Positions 27,115-34,711 of a DNA stretch of 64,000 bases are shown piece after piece. Position numbers and translations under genes: made by a program. Under the pieces are notes generated by a model, which did not search any database, was not told the DNA's origin, and saw nothing but the letters and a program-made list of their open reading frames with translations. The stretch is from NCBI RefSeq assembly GCF_013367775.1, contig NZ_CP055157.1, positions 558,001 through 622,000 of the forward strand, in the 5' to 3' direction. This DNA comes from Microbulbifer sp. YPW1 (GTDB taxonomy: Bacteria > Pseudomonadota > Gammaproteobacteria > Pseudomonadales > Cellvibrionaceae). Every line of letters begins with the position of its first letter. Position 1 is the first letter of the stretch.

Positions 27115-28368
27115 ATGTCGGACACCTGTGCAGAAAATGGCCTGCGATCCGTAGAAGCTGCCAAGCAGATACTGGTCGACAGCATCAACCCAATTACAGC
27201 GACCGAAACCATTCCTCTGGGCCAGGCCACCGGCCGTGTTCTCGCCGAACCGGTGCTGGCGGCACTCGACCTTCCCCCCTGCGATAATTCCGCCATGGAT
27301 GGTTACGCCCTCTGCGGTGAGCACGATAGCTACACCGTCATCGGCAAGAGCCTCGCCGGCCACCCTTTTGCTGGCGCCCTGTCATCAGGCCAGGCCACCC
27401 GCATCACCACCGGCGCCGCGGTACCGGAAGGCGCGGACAGGGTCCAGATGCAGGAAAACTGCACACTGGATGGCGACCAGCTCAGCATGAATCGCCCCGC
27501 CAGGCCCGGCGAGAATATTCGCCGTCGGGGTGAGGATGTTCATACCGGGCAGAGTCTTGTTCCGGTAGGTTCCAGAATCAAAGTCCCCCATATCGCCCTG
27601 CTCGCCGGTGCGGGTGTGGCGGAAGTTACGGTGCTGCGCAAACTCACGGCGGCTCTGCTGTCCATCGGGGATGAGCTGAAACCCATTGGCACACCGGCCT
27701 CGGAATTGGGTGATGGGGATATTTACGATAGCAATCGCATTGCGTTGCAGGCTGCACTGGAGCAGCTGGATGTGGAGATCCTCGATCTGGGCTGCTGGCC
27801 AGATCAGCCAGATAAAATTCGCGAGGCGTTTATTCAGGCGCGGGACAATGCCGACTTTGTGATTACCAGCGGTGGTGTCTCCGTGGGCGAGGCGGACTTT
27901 ACCAAAACTGTTTTGCAGGAACTGGGTGAAATCGGTTTCTGGAAACTCGCCATCAAGCCGGGCAAACCCTTCGCCTTTGGCCGCCTGCCGAAGGCCGACG
28001 GCGAAACCCTGTTCTTCGGACTGCCCGGCAATCCGGTTTCCGCCATCGTTACGCTTGATCAATTGGTTGTTCCCGCACTGGAAAAACTGCGCGGCACCTC
28101 AGACCAATTCCGCCAGCCACCACTGCAGATCCGCGCGCGCTTGCTGAACAATATCCGCAAGAAGCCCGGACGCACAGATTTTCAGCGGGGTTTCACCTAT
28201 CGCGATGAAGATGGCCTACAGGTTGTAGGCACTCGTGGTATTCAGGGAAGCCATATCCTTTCTGGCTTTGCTGAAGCGAACTGTTTTGTCGTACTGCCTC
28301 GGGAGGGTAGCGACTGTGAGACCGGGGACTGGGTGACTGTGGAGCCCTTTTCTGCTCCTCTTAAGTAG
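27115..28368 (+). CDS. moeA: Molybdopterin molybdenumtransferase MoeA
   Basis: MoeA inserts molybdate into adenylated molybdopterin, the step before MobA. The 417 residues carry LPPCDNSAMDGYAL near 60 (active-site loop), RITTGAAVPEGADRVQMQEN, GENIRRRGEDV, LSIGDELKPIG and TSGGVSVGEADF, then GLPGNPVSAIV. The ATG at 27115 has AGGG about 8 nt upstream. With mobA and the ModA-like gene at 12-13.5 kb it brackets the nitrate block with cofactor genes. Repeat copies C and D flank it. Confidence 0.97.
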   Translation: MSDTCAENGLRSVEAAKQILVDSINPITATETIPLGQATGRVLAEPVLAALDLPPCDNSAMDGYALCGEHDSYTVIGKSLAGHPFAGALSSGQATRITTGAAVPEGADRVQMQENCTLDGDQLSMNRPARPGENIRRRGEDVHTGQSLVPVGSRIKVPHIALLAGAGVAEVTVLRKLTAALLSIGDELKPIGTPASELGDGDIYDSNRIALQAALEQLDVEILDLGCWPDQPDKIREAFIQARDNADFVITSGGVSVGEADFTKTVLQELGEIGFWKLAIKPGKPFAFGRLPKADGETLFFGLPGNPVSAIVTLDQLVVPALEKLRGTSDQFRQPPLQIRARLLNNIRKKPGRTDFQRGFTYRDEDGLQVVGTRGIQGSHILSGFAEANCFVVLPREGSDCETGDWVTVEPFSAPLK

Positions 28369-28413
28369 TTCTGGTAGGTAATTTGGGTTACGGGGTCCCA
28401 TGTAAGCGGGTTT

Positions 28414-28530
28414 GGTGGCGGCAAATCACCGGGTACAGGTATTCAGGACCGCTGCAAGTACATCCATGTACGCTGCGTCGGCGACGTCCCTGTCGCCGAC
28501 GCTCCTGAATACCTGTACCCGGCGCTTTGC
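28414..28530. repeat. Palindromic core element, copy D (after moeA)
   Basis: Perfect 20-bp arms at 28429-28448 and 28503-28522. The core has diverged to GCAAGTACATCCATGTACGC, which forms its own GTACAT/ATGTAC hairpin. The second hairpin is GTCGGCGAC / GTCGCCGAC. It begins about 45 bp after moeA and ends just before the ribosome site of the next gene. Confidence 0.82.
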
Positions 28531-28567
28531 CTTCGCGTTTACGCTCATACTTTAATAAGGAAATAAT

Positions 28568-28861
28568 GTGATACTTGAGGTTGCAATACTGGACGTTAAA
28601 TCCGGCCAGAATGGGGAGTTTGAACGTGCATTTAAAAAGGCTCAATGCATCATTTCTTCAGTGCCGGGTTATATCAACCACCAACTGCAAAAGTGCCTTG
28701 AAAAAGAAGACCGCTACATCCTTTTGGTGAACTGGCAAAAACTGGAGGATCACACCGAAGGATTCCGAAAGTCTCCCGAATACCAAGACTGGAAAGCCCT
28801 GCTCCATCACTTCTACGATCCATTCCCCGAAGTAGAACATTACTCACTTGTCGAACTGTAA
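28568..28861 (+). CDS. Small antibiotic-biosynthesis-monooxygenase (ABM) superfamily protein
   Basis: A 97-residue dimeric alpha-beta (ferredoxin-like) ABM-type protein: MILEVAILDVKSGQNGEFERAF, ISSVPGYINHQLQKCLEKEDRYILLVNWQKLEDHTEGFRKSPEYQDWKALLHHFYDPFPEVEHY. The ILLVNWQKLEDH.EGFR pattern is the family signature. Members include quinol or small-aromatic monooxygenases and many of unknown function; the substrate here is unknown. The start is GTG at 28568 with AAGG 7 nt upstream; the overlapping ATG is out of frame. It lies between repeat copies D and E. Confidence 0.85.
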   Translation: MILEVAILDVKSGQNGEFERAFKKAQCIISSVPGYINHQLQKCLEKEDRYILLVNWQKLEDHTEGFRKSPEYQDWKALLHHFYDPFPEVEHYSLVEL

Positions 28862-28875
28862 GAACTTCGACGCGA

Positions 28876-28997
28876 AGGCGCCGATACCGGGTAGACCTTT
28901 GCGGGACCGTCTGCGGCCAGGACGGCCGCAGCCGAGCCCCCACGGATGGGTATACGGCGTGTCCCGCAAAGGTCTACCCGGTAGCGGCGCCGCCACC
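28876..28997. repeat. Palindromic core element, copy E (inverted orientation)
   Basis: Perfect 22-bp arms at 28886-28907 and 28961-28982. On the minus strand the interior reads ACGCCGTATACCCATCCGTG followed by a CTGCGGCC/GGCCGCAG hairpin, so this copy is inverted relative to A-D. Outer ends again carry ACCGGGTAG and CGCCACC. It begins about 15 bp after the stop of the ABM-type gene. Confidence 0.85.
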
Positions 28998-29074
28998 AAA
29001 CTAGTCAGGTAGGGGCCACAATACCTCAGTGCTATAATCCGCGGTCAGATCAGAAGCCCTAAGATAGAAGTACC

Positions 29075-29761
29075 ATGAGCCGCAGCCGCTACGAGAAATT
29101 CAAACAGGTGCTCCGTCAGCGCCAGCACGACATGACCCTGCTTACCGACCAGGTGCACAAAGGCCAGAACATCTCCGCCATGCTGCGCACGGCCGATGCC
29201 GTCGGCATCCCCGAAATCCACATGGTACAACCCAGCTACGGCCACCGGATTTACCACAACACCGCCGGTGGCAGCGGCCGCTTTACCGGCAACTCCGTTT
29301 ACCCGGATATCGAATCCGGCATGGCCGAACTCAAAAGCCGCGGCATGCACCTGTACGCCGCCCACTGGTCCGACCGCGCCATCGACTTCCGCCAGGCCGA
29401 CTACACCAAACCCTTCGCGCTCATCATGGGAGCCGAAAAACACGGCCTGAGCGACTACGCCGCAGAGCATGCCGACGATCACGTTACCATCCCGATTATC
29501 GGCATGGTCGAAAGCTACAACGTCAGCGTCGCCGCCGCGATCATTCTGCAGGAGGCCATGTATCAGCGACAGAAAGCCGGGATGTATGACGACAAGTTAC
29601 TCGATGAAGAGGATCCGGCAATCAAAGAAATCCTGTTCCGCTGGATGCACCCGAAAATGGTGCGGTACTGCGAACAGCACGGGTTGCCATTTCCAGAGCT
29701 GGATGAGGATGGGGATATCATCCCACCGAAAGACCCCAAGTACCGCCAGCCAAATACGTAA
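29075..29761 (+). CDS. trmH: tRNA (guanosine-18-2'-O-)-methyltransferase TrmH
   Basis: TrmH (SpoU family) methylates the 2'-O of G18 in the tRNA D-loop. At 228 residues it matches E. coli TrmH end to end: QVHKGQNISAMLRTADAVGIPEIH, the SPOUT knot motifs ALIMGAEKHGL and IPIIGMVESYNVSVAAAIILQEA, and the C-terminal YxxKxGLPFPEL region. SPOUT knot methyltransferases act as dimers. The ATG follows a short leader after repeat copy E. No functional link to the neighbours is evident. Confidence 0.95.
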   Translation: MSRSRYEKFKQVLRQRQHDMTLLTDQVHKGQNISAMLRTADAVGIPEIHMVQPSYGHRIYHNTAGGSGRFTGNSVYPDIESGMAELKSRGMHLYAAHWSDRAIDFRQADYTKPFALIMGAEKHGLSDYAAEHADDHVTIPIIGMVESYNVSVAAAIILQEAMYQRQKAGMYDDKLLDEEDPAIKEILFRWMHPKMVRYCEQHGLPFPELDEDGDIIPPKDPKYRQPNT

Positions 29762-29798
29762 GGCTCACTTACTCTTCAACCGGTAATAACTCTGTTGC

Positions 29799-29850
29799 GG
29801 AGGCAAAGCCCCGGGTAGCGCGACTACCAGCGCCGTTGCTTTGCCACTCC
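29799..29850. repeat. Small cruciform-capable inverted repeat
   Basis: GGCAAAGC (29802-29809) pairs with GCTTTGCC (29838-29845), with an inner GGTAG/CTACC hairpin (29814-29828). It contains CCGGGTAG and ends in GGAGGCAAAGC / GCTTTGCCACTCC, resembling the outer ends of the palindromic elements but lacking the conserved core. It could be a reduced relative. Confidence 0.5.
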
Positions 29851-29906
29851 CCCCGCACTAATCTGTGCACACCAAATTCGAACGCCCTTTCTCCAAGGAG
29901 GACTCA

Positions 29907-30635
29907 GTGCATACCGAAGAAATCCAATACACCGTCGACGGCGAATCTTTCACCGGCTACCTGGCCTACGACGAAACCATCGAAGGCAAACGTCCCGCCA
30001 TCCTCCTGGTTCATGAATGGTGGGGACTCAACGACTTTACCCGCGAGGAAGCCGAGCGCCTCGCCGCGGAAGGCTTTACCGCCTTTGCCCTGGACATGTA
30101 CGGCACCGGTGTCGGCGCCGACAATCCCGGCGATGCCGCCGACCTCATGAACAAAACCCTCGAAACCGAAGGCGCGCCCCTCAAGCGCTTCCAGGCTGCC
30201 CTCGACCTGATCAACAATCACGAAACCGTAGAAGCCGGTGAAGTTGCCGCCCAGGGCTACTGCTTCGGCGGCGCCGTGGCCCTCACCATGGCGCGCCTCG
30301 GGCTGCCGCTCAAAGGCGTCGTCAGCTTCCACGGTGCACTGGAAACCGAGGTGAAAATCAAACCCGGTGACGTCAAGGCACAGATACAGGTCTACACCGG
30401 CGGTGACGACGATATGATCCCCGCAGAGCAGGTCGCCAACTTCGTTCAGGAAATGCAGAGCGCCGGCGTACGCTTCGATGTGATCAGCTACCCGGGTGCC
30501 AAGCACGGCTTCACCAATCCCGCGGCAACCGCTCGCGGTGAAAAATTTGGCATCCCCCTCGCCTACAACGAAGACGCTGCCAACGACGCCTATGAGGGCG
30601 CTGTCGCCTTCTACAACAAGATTTTCGACTTCTAA
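29907..30635 (+). CDS. Dienelactone hydrolase family protein
   Basis: A 242-residue cytoplasmic alpha/beta hydrolase. The DLH triad is visible as Cys in GYCFGGAVAL, Asp in GGDDDMIP and His in AKHGFTNP. LLVHEWWGLNDFTREEAERLA and FALDMYGTG are further family motifs. True dienelactone hydrolases act in chlorocatechol breakdown; stand-alone members like this are mostly uncharacterised. The GTG start at 29907 was chosen for a textbook AAGGAGG at 29895-29901 with 5-nt spacing, although the frame stays open upstream. No pathway partners lie nearby. Confidence 0.9.
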   Translation: MHTEEIQYTVDGESFTGYLAYDETIEGKRPAILLVHEWWGLNDFTREEAERLAAEGFTAFALDMYGTGVGADNPGDAADLMNKTLETEGAPLKRFQAALDLINNHETVEAGEVAAQGYCFGGAVALTMARLGLPLKGVVSFHGALETEVKIKPGDVKAQIQVYTGGDDDMIPAEQVANFVQEMQSAGVRFDVISYPGAKHGFTNPAATARGEKFGIPLAYNEDAANDAYEGAVAFYNKIFDF

Positions 30636-30732
30636 ACCTTTCAGGCTAGCCGCTTCTCACGGTATCCGGTGGCGCCGGCCACCGCCTTCGGGGCAAAATA
30701 GCCGGCGCCAGCGAATTCCATAAGGGGGAAGC

Positions 30733-31677
30733 GTGCAACCAATCATTTCCGTACAGAACGTCGGCAAGACTTATGCCGGCGGTTTTACCGCACTCAAATC
30801 CGTCGATCTCGAAATTAATCCTGGCGAAATTTTCGCCCTGCTCGGTCCCAATGGTGCCGGTAAAACCACCCTGATCAGTATCATCTGCGGCATCGTCAAC
30901 CCGACCAGTGGCACTGTGCTGGCCGACGGCCACAATATCCAGCGGGAGTTTCGCGCAGCGCGCAGCAAGATTGGCCTGGTGCCCCAGGAACTTTCCACGG
31001 ATTCCTTCGAAAGCGTGTGGGCCACGGTCAACTTCAGCCGCGGCCTGTTTGGCAAGGCGCCTAACCCGGAATACATCGAGAAGATCCTGCGTCAGCTCTC
31101 CCTGTGGGATAAAAAAGACAGCCGCATCATGGCGCTCTCCGGCGGTATGAAACGCCGCGTGATGATCGCCAAGGCCCTGTCTCACGAACCCACCATCCTA
31201 TTCCTCGACGAACCTACAGCCGGGGTGGATGTGGAGCTGCGCCGGGACATGTGGGAAATGGTGCGCGGGCTGCGGGAATCCGGGGTGACCATCATCCTCA
31301 CCACCCACTACATCGAGGAAGCCGAGGAAATGGCGGACCGGATCGGCGTGATCAATCACGGCCAGCTGGTGCTGGTGGAAGAGAAAGACACCCTGATGCA
31401 CAAGCTGGGTAAAAAGCAGCTGGCGGTCCAGTTACAGAACCCGCTGCAGACACTGCCCGCGGCACTGAACGAGTTTGACCTGGAAATTGCGGACGAAGGT
31501 AACCAGCTGATTTATACCTTCGACACCCAGCGCGAACACACCGGTATCGCTGAACTGCTGCGCCATCTCGACCAGCAGGGTATCGAATTCAAGGACCTGC
31601 ACTCCAGTGAGAGTTCGCTGGAAGAAATTTTCGTCAACCTGGTGCACCAGAACCAGACCGAACATCAGGCCGGATAA
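30733..31677 (+). CDS. ABC exporter ATPase, YadG-like
   Basis: A 314-residue ATPase of the ABC-2 (drug/polysaccharide export) class. Walker [10 protein letters not shown] is near residue 40, the signature [15 protein letters not shown] near 135, Walker [13 protein letters not shown] near 157, and H-loop [14 protein letters not shown] follows. It is very similar to E. coli YadG ([18 protein letters not shown].., [10 protein letters not shown] end). The start is GTG at 30733 with AAGGGGG upstream. Its permease partner follows 13 bp downstream. The substrate is unknown. Confidence 0.93.
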   Translation: MQPIISVQNVGKTYAGGFTALKSVDLEINPGEIFALLGPNGAGKTTLISIICGIVNPTSGTVLADGHNIQREFRAARSKIGLVPQELSTDSFESVWATVNFSRGLFGKAPNPEYIEKILRQLSLWDKKDSRIMALSGGMKRRVMIAKALSHEPTILFLDEPTAGVDVELRRDMWEMVRGLRESGVTIILTTHYIEEAEEMADRIGVINHGQLVLVEEKDTLMHKLGKKQLAVQLQNPLQTLPAALNEFDLEIADEGNQLIYTFDTQREHTGIAELLRHLDQQGIEFKDLHSSESSLEEIFVNLVHQNQTEHQAG

Positions 31678-31690
31678 GAGGGAACAGAGT

Positions 31691-32452
31691 ATGAATATTT
31701 ATGGTATCCGCGCCATCTACAAGTTCGAAATGGCCCGCACGGCTCGCACCCTGATGCAGAGTATCGCCTGGCCGGTAATTTCCACCTGCCTTTACTTTAT
31801 TGTGTTCGGCACCGCCATTGGCAGCCGCCTGGGAGATATCGAGGGGGTCAGTTACGGAGCCTTTATCATTCCCGGGCTGATCATGCTGTCTCTGCTTTCG
31901 GAGAGTATTTCCAACGCATCGTTCGGCATTTTCTTCCCCAAGTTCAGCGGCACAATTTACGAGGTGCTGTCGGCACCGGTGTCGGCGTTTGAGATTGTCG
32001 CGGGCTACGTGGGCGCCGCGGCCACCAAGTCAGTCATCATCGGCCTGCTGATCCTGATCACCGCGCGTTTTTTTGTGGATTATGAAATTGCGCATCCGTT
32101 CTGGATGTTCGGCTTTCTGGTGCTGACGGCCATCACCTTCAGCATGTTCGGTTTTATCATTGGCGTGTGGGCAGATGACTTCCAGAAGCTGCAGATCATT
32201 CCGCTGATGGTCATCACACCGCTGACCTTTCTCGGCGGCGCCTTCTATTCCATCAACATGCTGCCGGAATTCTGGCAGAAGGTGACCCTGTTCAACCCGG
32301 TGGTGTATCTGATCAGCGGTTTCCGCTGGGCCTTCTACGGGGTGGCCGATGTGAATGTGGGTATCAGCCTCGGCATGACAATTCTGTTTCTGTTGATCTG
32401 CATGGCGAGTATCTGGTGGATTTTCCGCACCGGTTACAAAATCCGCACCTGA
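31691..32452 (+). CDS. ABC-2 type permease, YadH-like
   Basis: A 253-residue membrane permease with six hydrophobic segments (for example [64 protein letters not shown]). The ABC-2 signature [34 protein letters not shown] lies near residue 185. ATG at 31691 was chosen over an upstream overlap into the ATPase gene. It pairs with the preceding ATPase as a YadGH-type exporter and ends before a strong terminator. Confidence 0.93.
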   Translation: MNIYGIRAIYKFEMARTARTLMQSIAWPVISTCLYFIVFGTAIGSRLGDIEGVSYGAFIIPGLIMLSLLSESISNASFGIFFPKFSGTIYEVLSAPVSAFEIVAGYVGAAATKSVIIGLLILITARFFVDYEIAHPFWMFGFLVLTAITFSMFGFIIGVWADDFQKLQIIPLMVITPLTFLGGAFYSINMLPEFWQKVTLFNPVVYLISGFRWAFYGVADVNVGISLGMTILFLLICMASIWWIFRTGYKIRT

Positions 32453-32481
32453 GCAGGTAATCGGCAGGGTAATAACACGGT

Positions 32482-32521
32482 AAAAAAAGGCCCGTATGGT
32501 TACGCCATACGGGCCTTTTTA
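32482..32521. terminator. Bidirectional terminator between the YadGH pair and tetR
   Basis: AAAAAAAGGCCCGTATGG pairs with CCATACGGGCCTTTTT around a short loop (GTTACG region). It has A/T runs on both sides, so it can serve the permease gene and the convergent tetR gene. Confidence 0.93.
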
Positions 32522-32567
32522 TTGGCAACGAAGCCATCACACTTCGCCGTAATTCATCTTCTGTGCG

Positions 32568-33221
32568 TCATACACCATAGGCGCTGAAAAATACCTGTAC
32601 CGCCTCCGCCACATGTTTGCGGTTTTCTTCTTTTCCCGGGGGCGCACAGCACCCGAGCATAATCTGAATATGCCGGCAGCCGCCCTGCAGCATGCCAAAA
32701 AACAGCTCCGCCGCATGATCCGGGTCCGGCACATTGAGCTGCTTCAGTTCGTTGGCGCGCTGGAAAAAGCTGGCCATCGCATTCTGCGTACGCTGTGGCC
32801 CCGCATCGTAGAACAGCTTCGCCATATCGGGATCGTCGGCCCCCATCGCATTGATCAGGCGCATCAGGCGCAGCGAGTCTTCGCTGTAGATCATTTCCAG
32901 GAAGGCTTCACCGATCTTCTGCAGCATTTCCGCCGCGGAGCCATCCGCTTCCAGGGTGAACATTGGCAGCGGCATCAGGTTTTCGCACTTGGCTTCGATC
33001 GCCGCGATATACAGCGTCTCCTTGTCGGAGAAGTGGCTGTATACCGTCAGCTTGGAGACGCCGGCCTCACCGGCAACCGCATCCATACTGGTACCCGCGA
33101 AGCCGTGGGTCAGAAACAGGGATTTGGCCGCGTCGAGAATCGCGCGGCGTTTGGCCGGGTCTTTGGGGCGTCCACGGCTTGCCGAGGATGTCGCGGGTGT
33201 AGGGATAGTCTGTTCGCTCAT
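32568..33221 (-). CDS. TetR/AcrR-family regulator of the adjacent RND pump
   Basis: A 217-residue repressor with an N-terminal TetR helix-turn-helix (RRAILDAAKSLFLTHGFAGTSMDAVAGEAGVSKLTVYSHFSDKETLY). The rest is a helical ligand and dimerisation domain of the AefR-like type. It is divergent from the RND adaptor gene, with a dyad at 33334-33351 between them, so it most likely represses the pump and itself. The ATG at 33221 (MSEQTIPTP) begins just before the domain; no strong ribosome site is visible, so the start is moderately sure. Confidence 0.9.
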   Translation of the reverse strand: MSEQTIPTPATSSASRGRPKDPAKRRAILDAAKSLFLTHGFAGTSMDAVAGEAGVSKLTVYSHFSDKETLYIAAIEAKCENLMPLPMFTLEADGSAAEMLQKIGEAFLEMIYSEDSLRLMRLINAMGADDPDMAKLFYDAGPQRTQNAMASFFQRANELKQLNVPDPDHAAELFFGMLQGGCRHIQIMLGCCAPPGKEENRKHVAEAVQVFFSAYGV

Positions 33222-33333
33222 TGCTTTTGTCGTCGGGTCGCCCGTGCCGCCCTGGAAGGGCGCATACACAGTTTGCGTGGAAACACGCGCACGCGGCCAC
33301 CGATTTAGTGGACTCGCCAGTTTAATATACTTA

Positions 33334-33351
33334 CTATACTCACTAGTATAG
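33334..33351. promoter_or_regulatory. Candidate TetR operator
   Basis: CTATAC (33334-33339) and GTATAG (33346-33351) form a perfect 6-bp dyad around TCACTA. A further TATACT lies just to the left at about 33327. The position between the divergent tetR and RND genes fits an operator overlapping both promoters. Confidence 0.6.
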
Positions 33352-33477
33352 CAATTCAGCTGCACCCGGTTCGATCGCCGGCGCAGAGACAACTGTACCA
33401 GTTTACCCCGGCTTCGACGCGACAAGCTGTCAGTTTCGCGACACCGGGGCCCCTGAACCACATGGATCGAGGTAACC

Positions 33478-34623
33478 ATGCCCAGCGTCTACCGCCCTCT
33501 CCCGCTTCCACTCCAGCGTCTGCTGAAAGTCGCACTGGCCGCCACCCTGGGGATCTCCCTGGCGGCCTGCGCACCCGCCGAGTCTGGTCAGGAGAAGCCT
33601 CCCCGGCCGGCGATTGTCGTGCAACCCACCCCCGCCGAGTCACAGATCGCGGTCTATCCCGGCGAGGTGCACGCGCGCCACGAGCCAGCACTGGCATTCC
33701 GGGTCGGGGGCGAGGTTACCCGCCGCTTGGTACAGGTGGGCGACCGGGTAGAAAAGGACCAACCGCTGGCGCAGCTGGATGCGAAAGACCTGTTACTGCA
33801 GCGTGACAGCGCCCGCGCGCGGCTCACCGCCGCCGAGGCGGAACACCGCAATGCACAGAGTGAACACACCCGCTACCGGGAGCTGCTGGCGCGCAAGCTG
33901 GTGGGCGAATCCCAGTTCGATGCGGTAAAGACCCGGCTGGATGCCAGCGCCGCACAACTCAAGCAGGCCCGCGCACAGCTGGAAGTGGCGGAAAACCAGG
34001 CCGCCTACGCGGTACTCAAGGCCCCCCGCAACGGCGTCATTGCCCGCCGCATGATCGAGGTCGGCCAGGTGGTCAATCCCGGGCAGACGGTATTTACCCT
34101 CGCCGCCGAGGGTGAGCGGGAAGTGCATATCGATCTGCCGGAGCAGGATATCTCCCGCTTCGCCGTGGGCCAGCCGGTGACCCTGGAGCTCTGGTCTCGC
34201 CCGGGCACGCCGTTTACCGGCAAGATTCGCGAACTCTCCCCCGCCGCCGATCCAACCCTGCGCACCTTCGAGGCGCGGGTCGCGTTCGACAGTGATGCGA
34301 GCAACGCCGAACCGGGCCAGAGCGCGCGGGTGTATGTACAGAAAAACTCGGCCAACAGCCTGCTCAGCGTGCCCATGTCCGCACTCACCGCTGACGGCGA
34401 CGTCCCGCACCTGTGGAAGCTCGACCACGACACCTTCACCCTGGTCAAAAGCCCGGTGGTGGTGGCGAGTTACGGCAACGAAACGGCACAGATTCAATCC
34501 GGGCTGAGCCCCCGCGACTGGATTGTGGCCGCCGGCACCCAGTTGCTGCGCGAGGGCCAGCGCGTGCGCCCGGTGGATCGCAACAATCGCCCCATCGAGT
34601 TCGAAGTTGCGCGGCAGCCCTGA
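33478..34623 (+). CDS. RND efflux periplasmic adaptor (membrane fusion protein)
   Basis: A 381-residue lipoprotein adaptor: signal peptide with lipobox SLAACAP, split lipoyl domain (ALAFRVGGEVTRRLVQVGDRVEKDQPLAQLD and APRNGVIARRMIEVGQVVNPGQTVFTL) around a helical hairpin, then beta-barrel and membrane-proximal domains. It couples the RND pump to an outer-membrane channel. GAGG lies just upstream of the ATG. The pump gene follows after 88 bp. No outer-membrane factor gene is present, so it probably uses a TolC-like channel encoded elsewhere. Confidence 0.94.
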   Translation: MPSVYRPLPLPLQRLLKVALAATLGISLAACAPAESGQEKPPRPAIVVQPTPAESQIAVYPGEVHARHEPALAFRVGGEVTRRLVQVGDRVEKDQPLAQLDAKDLLLQRDSARARLTAAEAEHRNAQSEHTRYRELLARKLVGESQFDAVKTRLDASAAQLKQARAQLEVAENQAAYAVLKAPRNGVIARRMIEVGQVVNPGQTVFTLAAEGEREVHIDLPEQDISRFAVGQPVTLELWSRPGTPFTGKIRELSPAADPTLRTFEARVAFDSDASNAEPGQSARVYVQKNSANSLLSVPMSALTADGDVPHLWKLDHDTFTLVKSPVVVASYGNETAQIQSGLSPRDWIVAAGTQLLREGQRVRPVDRNNRPIEFEVARQP

Positions 34624-34711
34624 TTCTCAACCGATTTATCGCCATCAGTAGCGGAGACTCCCGCTACCGACCACTCCCAGTACGGACTACAAAAGTACGG
34701 ACCAAGACACC

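Noticed and set aside
18727..28997. Palindromic elements as ordinary intrinsic terminators
   Set aside because: They lack T-runs, are far longer than terminators and contain a conserved unpaired core and a second hairpin.
28876..28997. Copies D and E as the ends of a transposon
   Set aside because: The segment between them holds only a 97-codon ABM-type gene and no transposase; the other copies are unpaired. It is kept as a testable idea only.
32568..33479. A longer TetR start giving a 303-residue protein
   Set aside because: The extra N-terminal part runs through the divergent promoter and operator region and does not look like a TetR extension.
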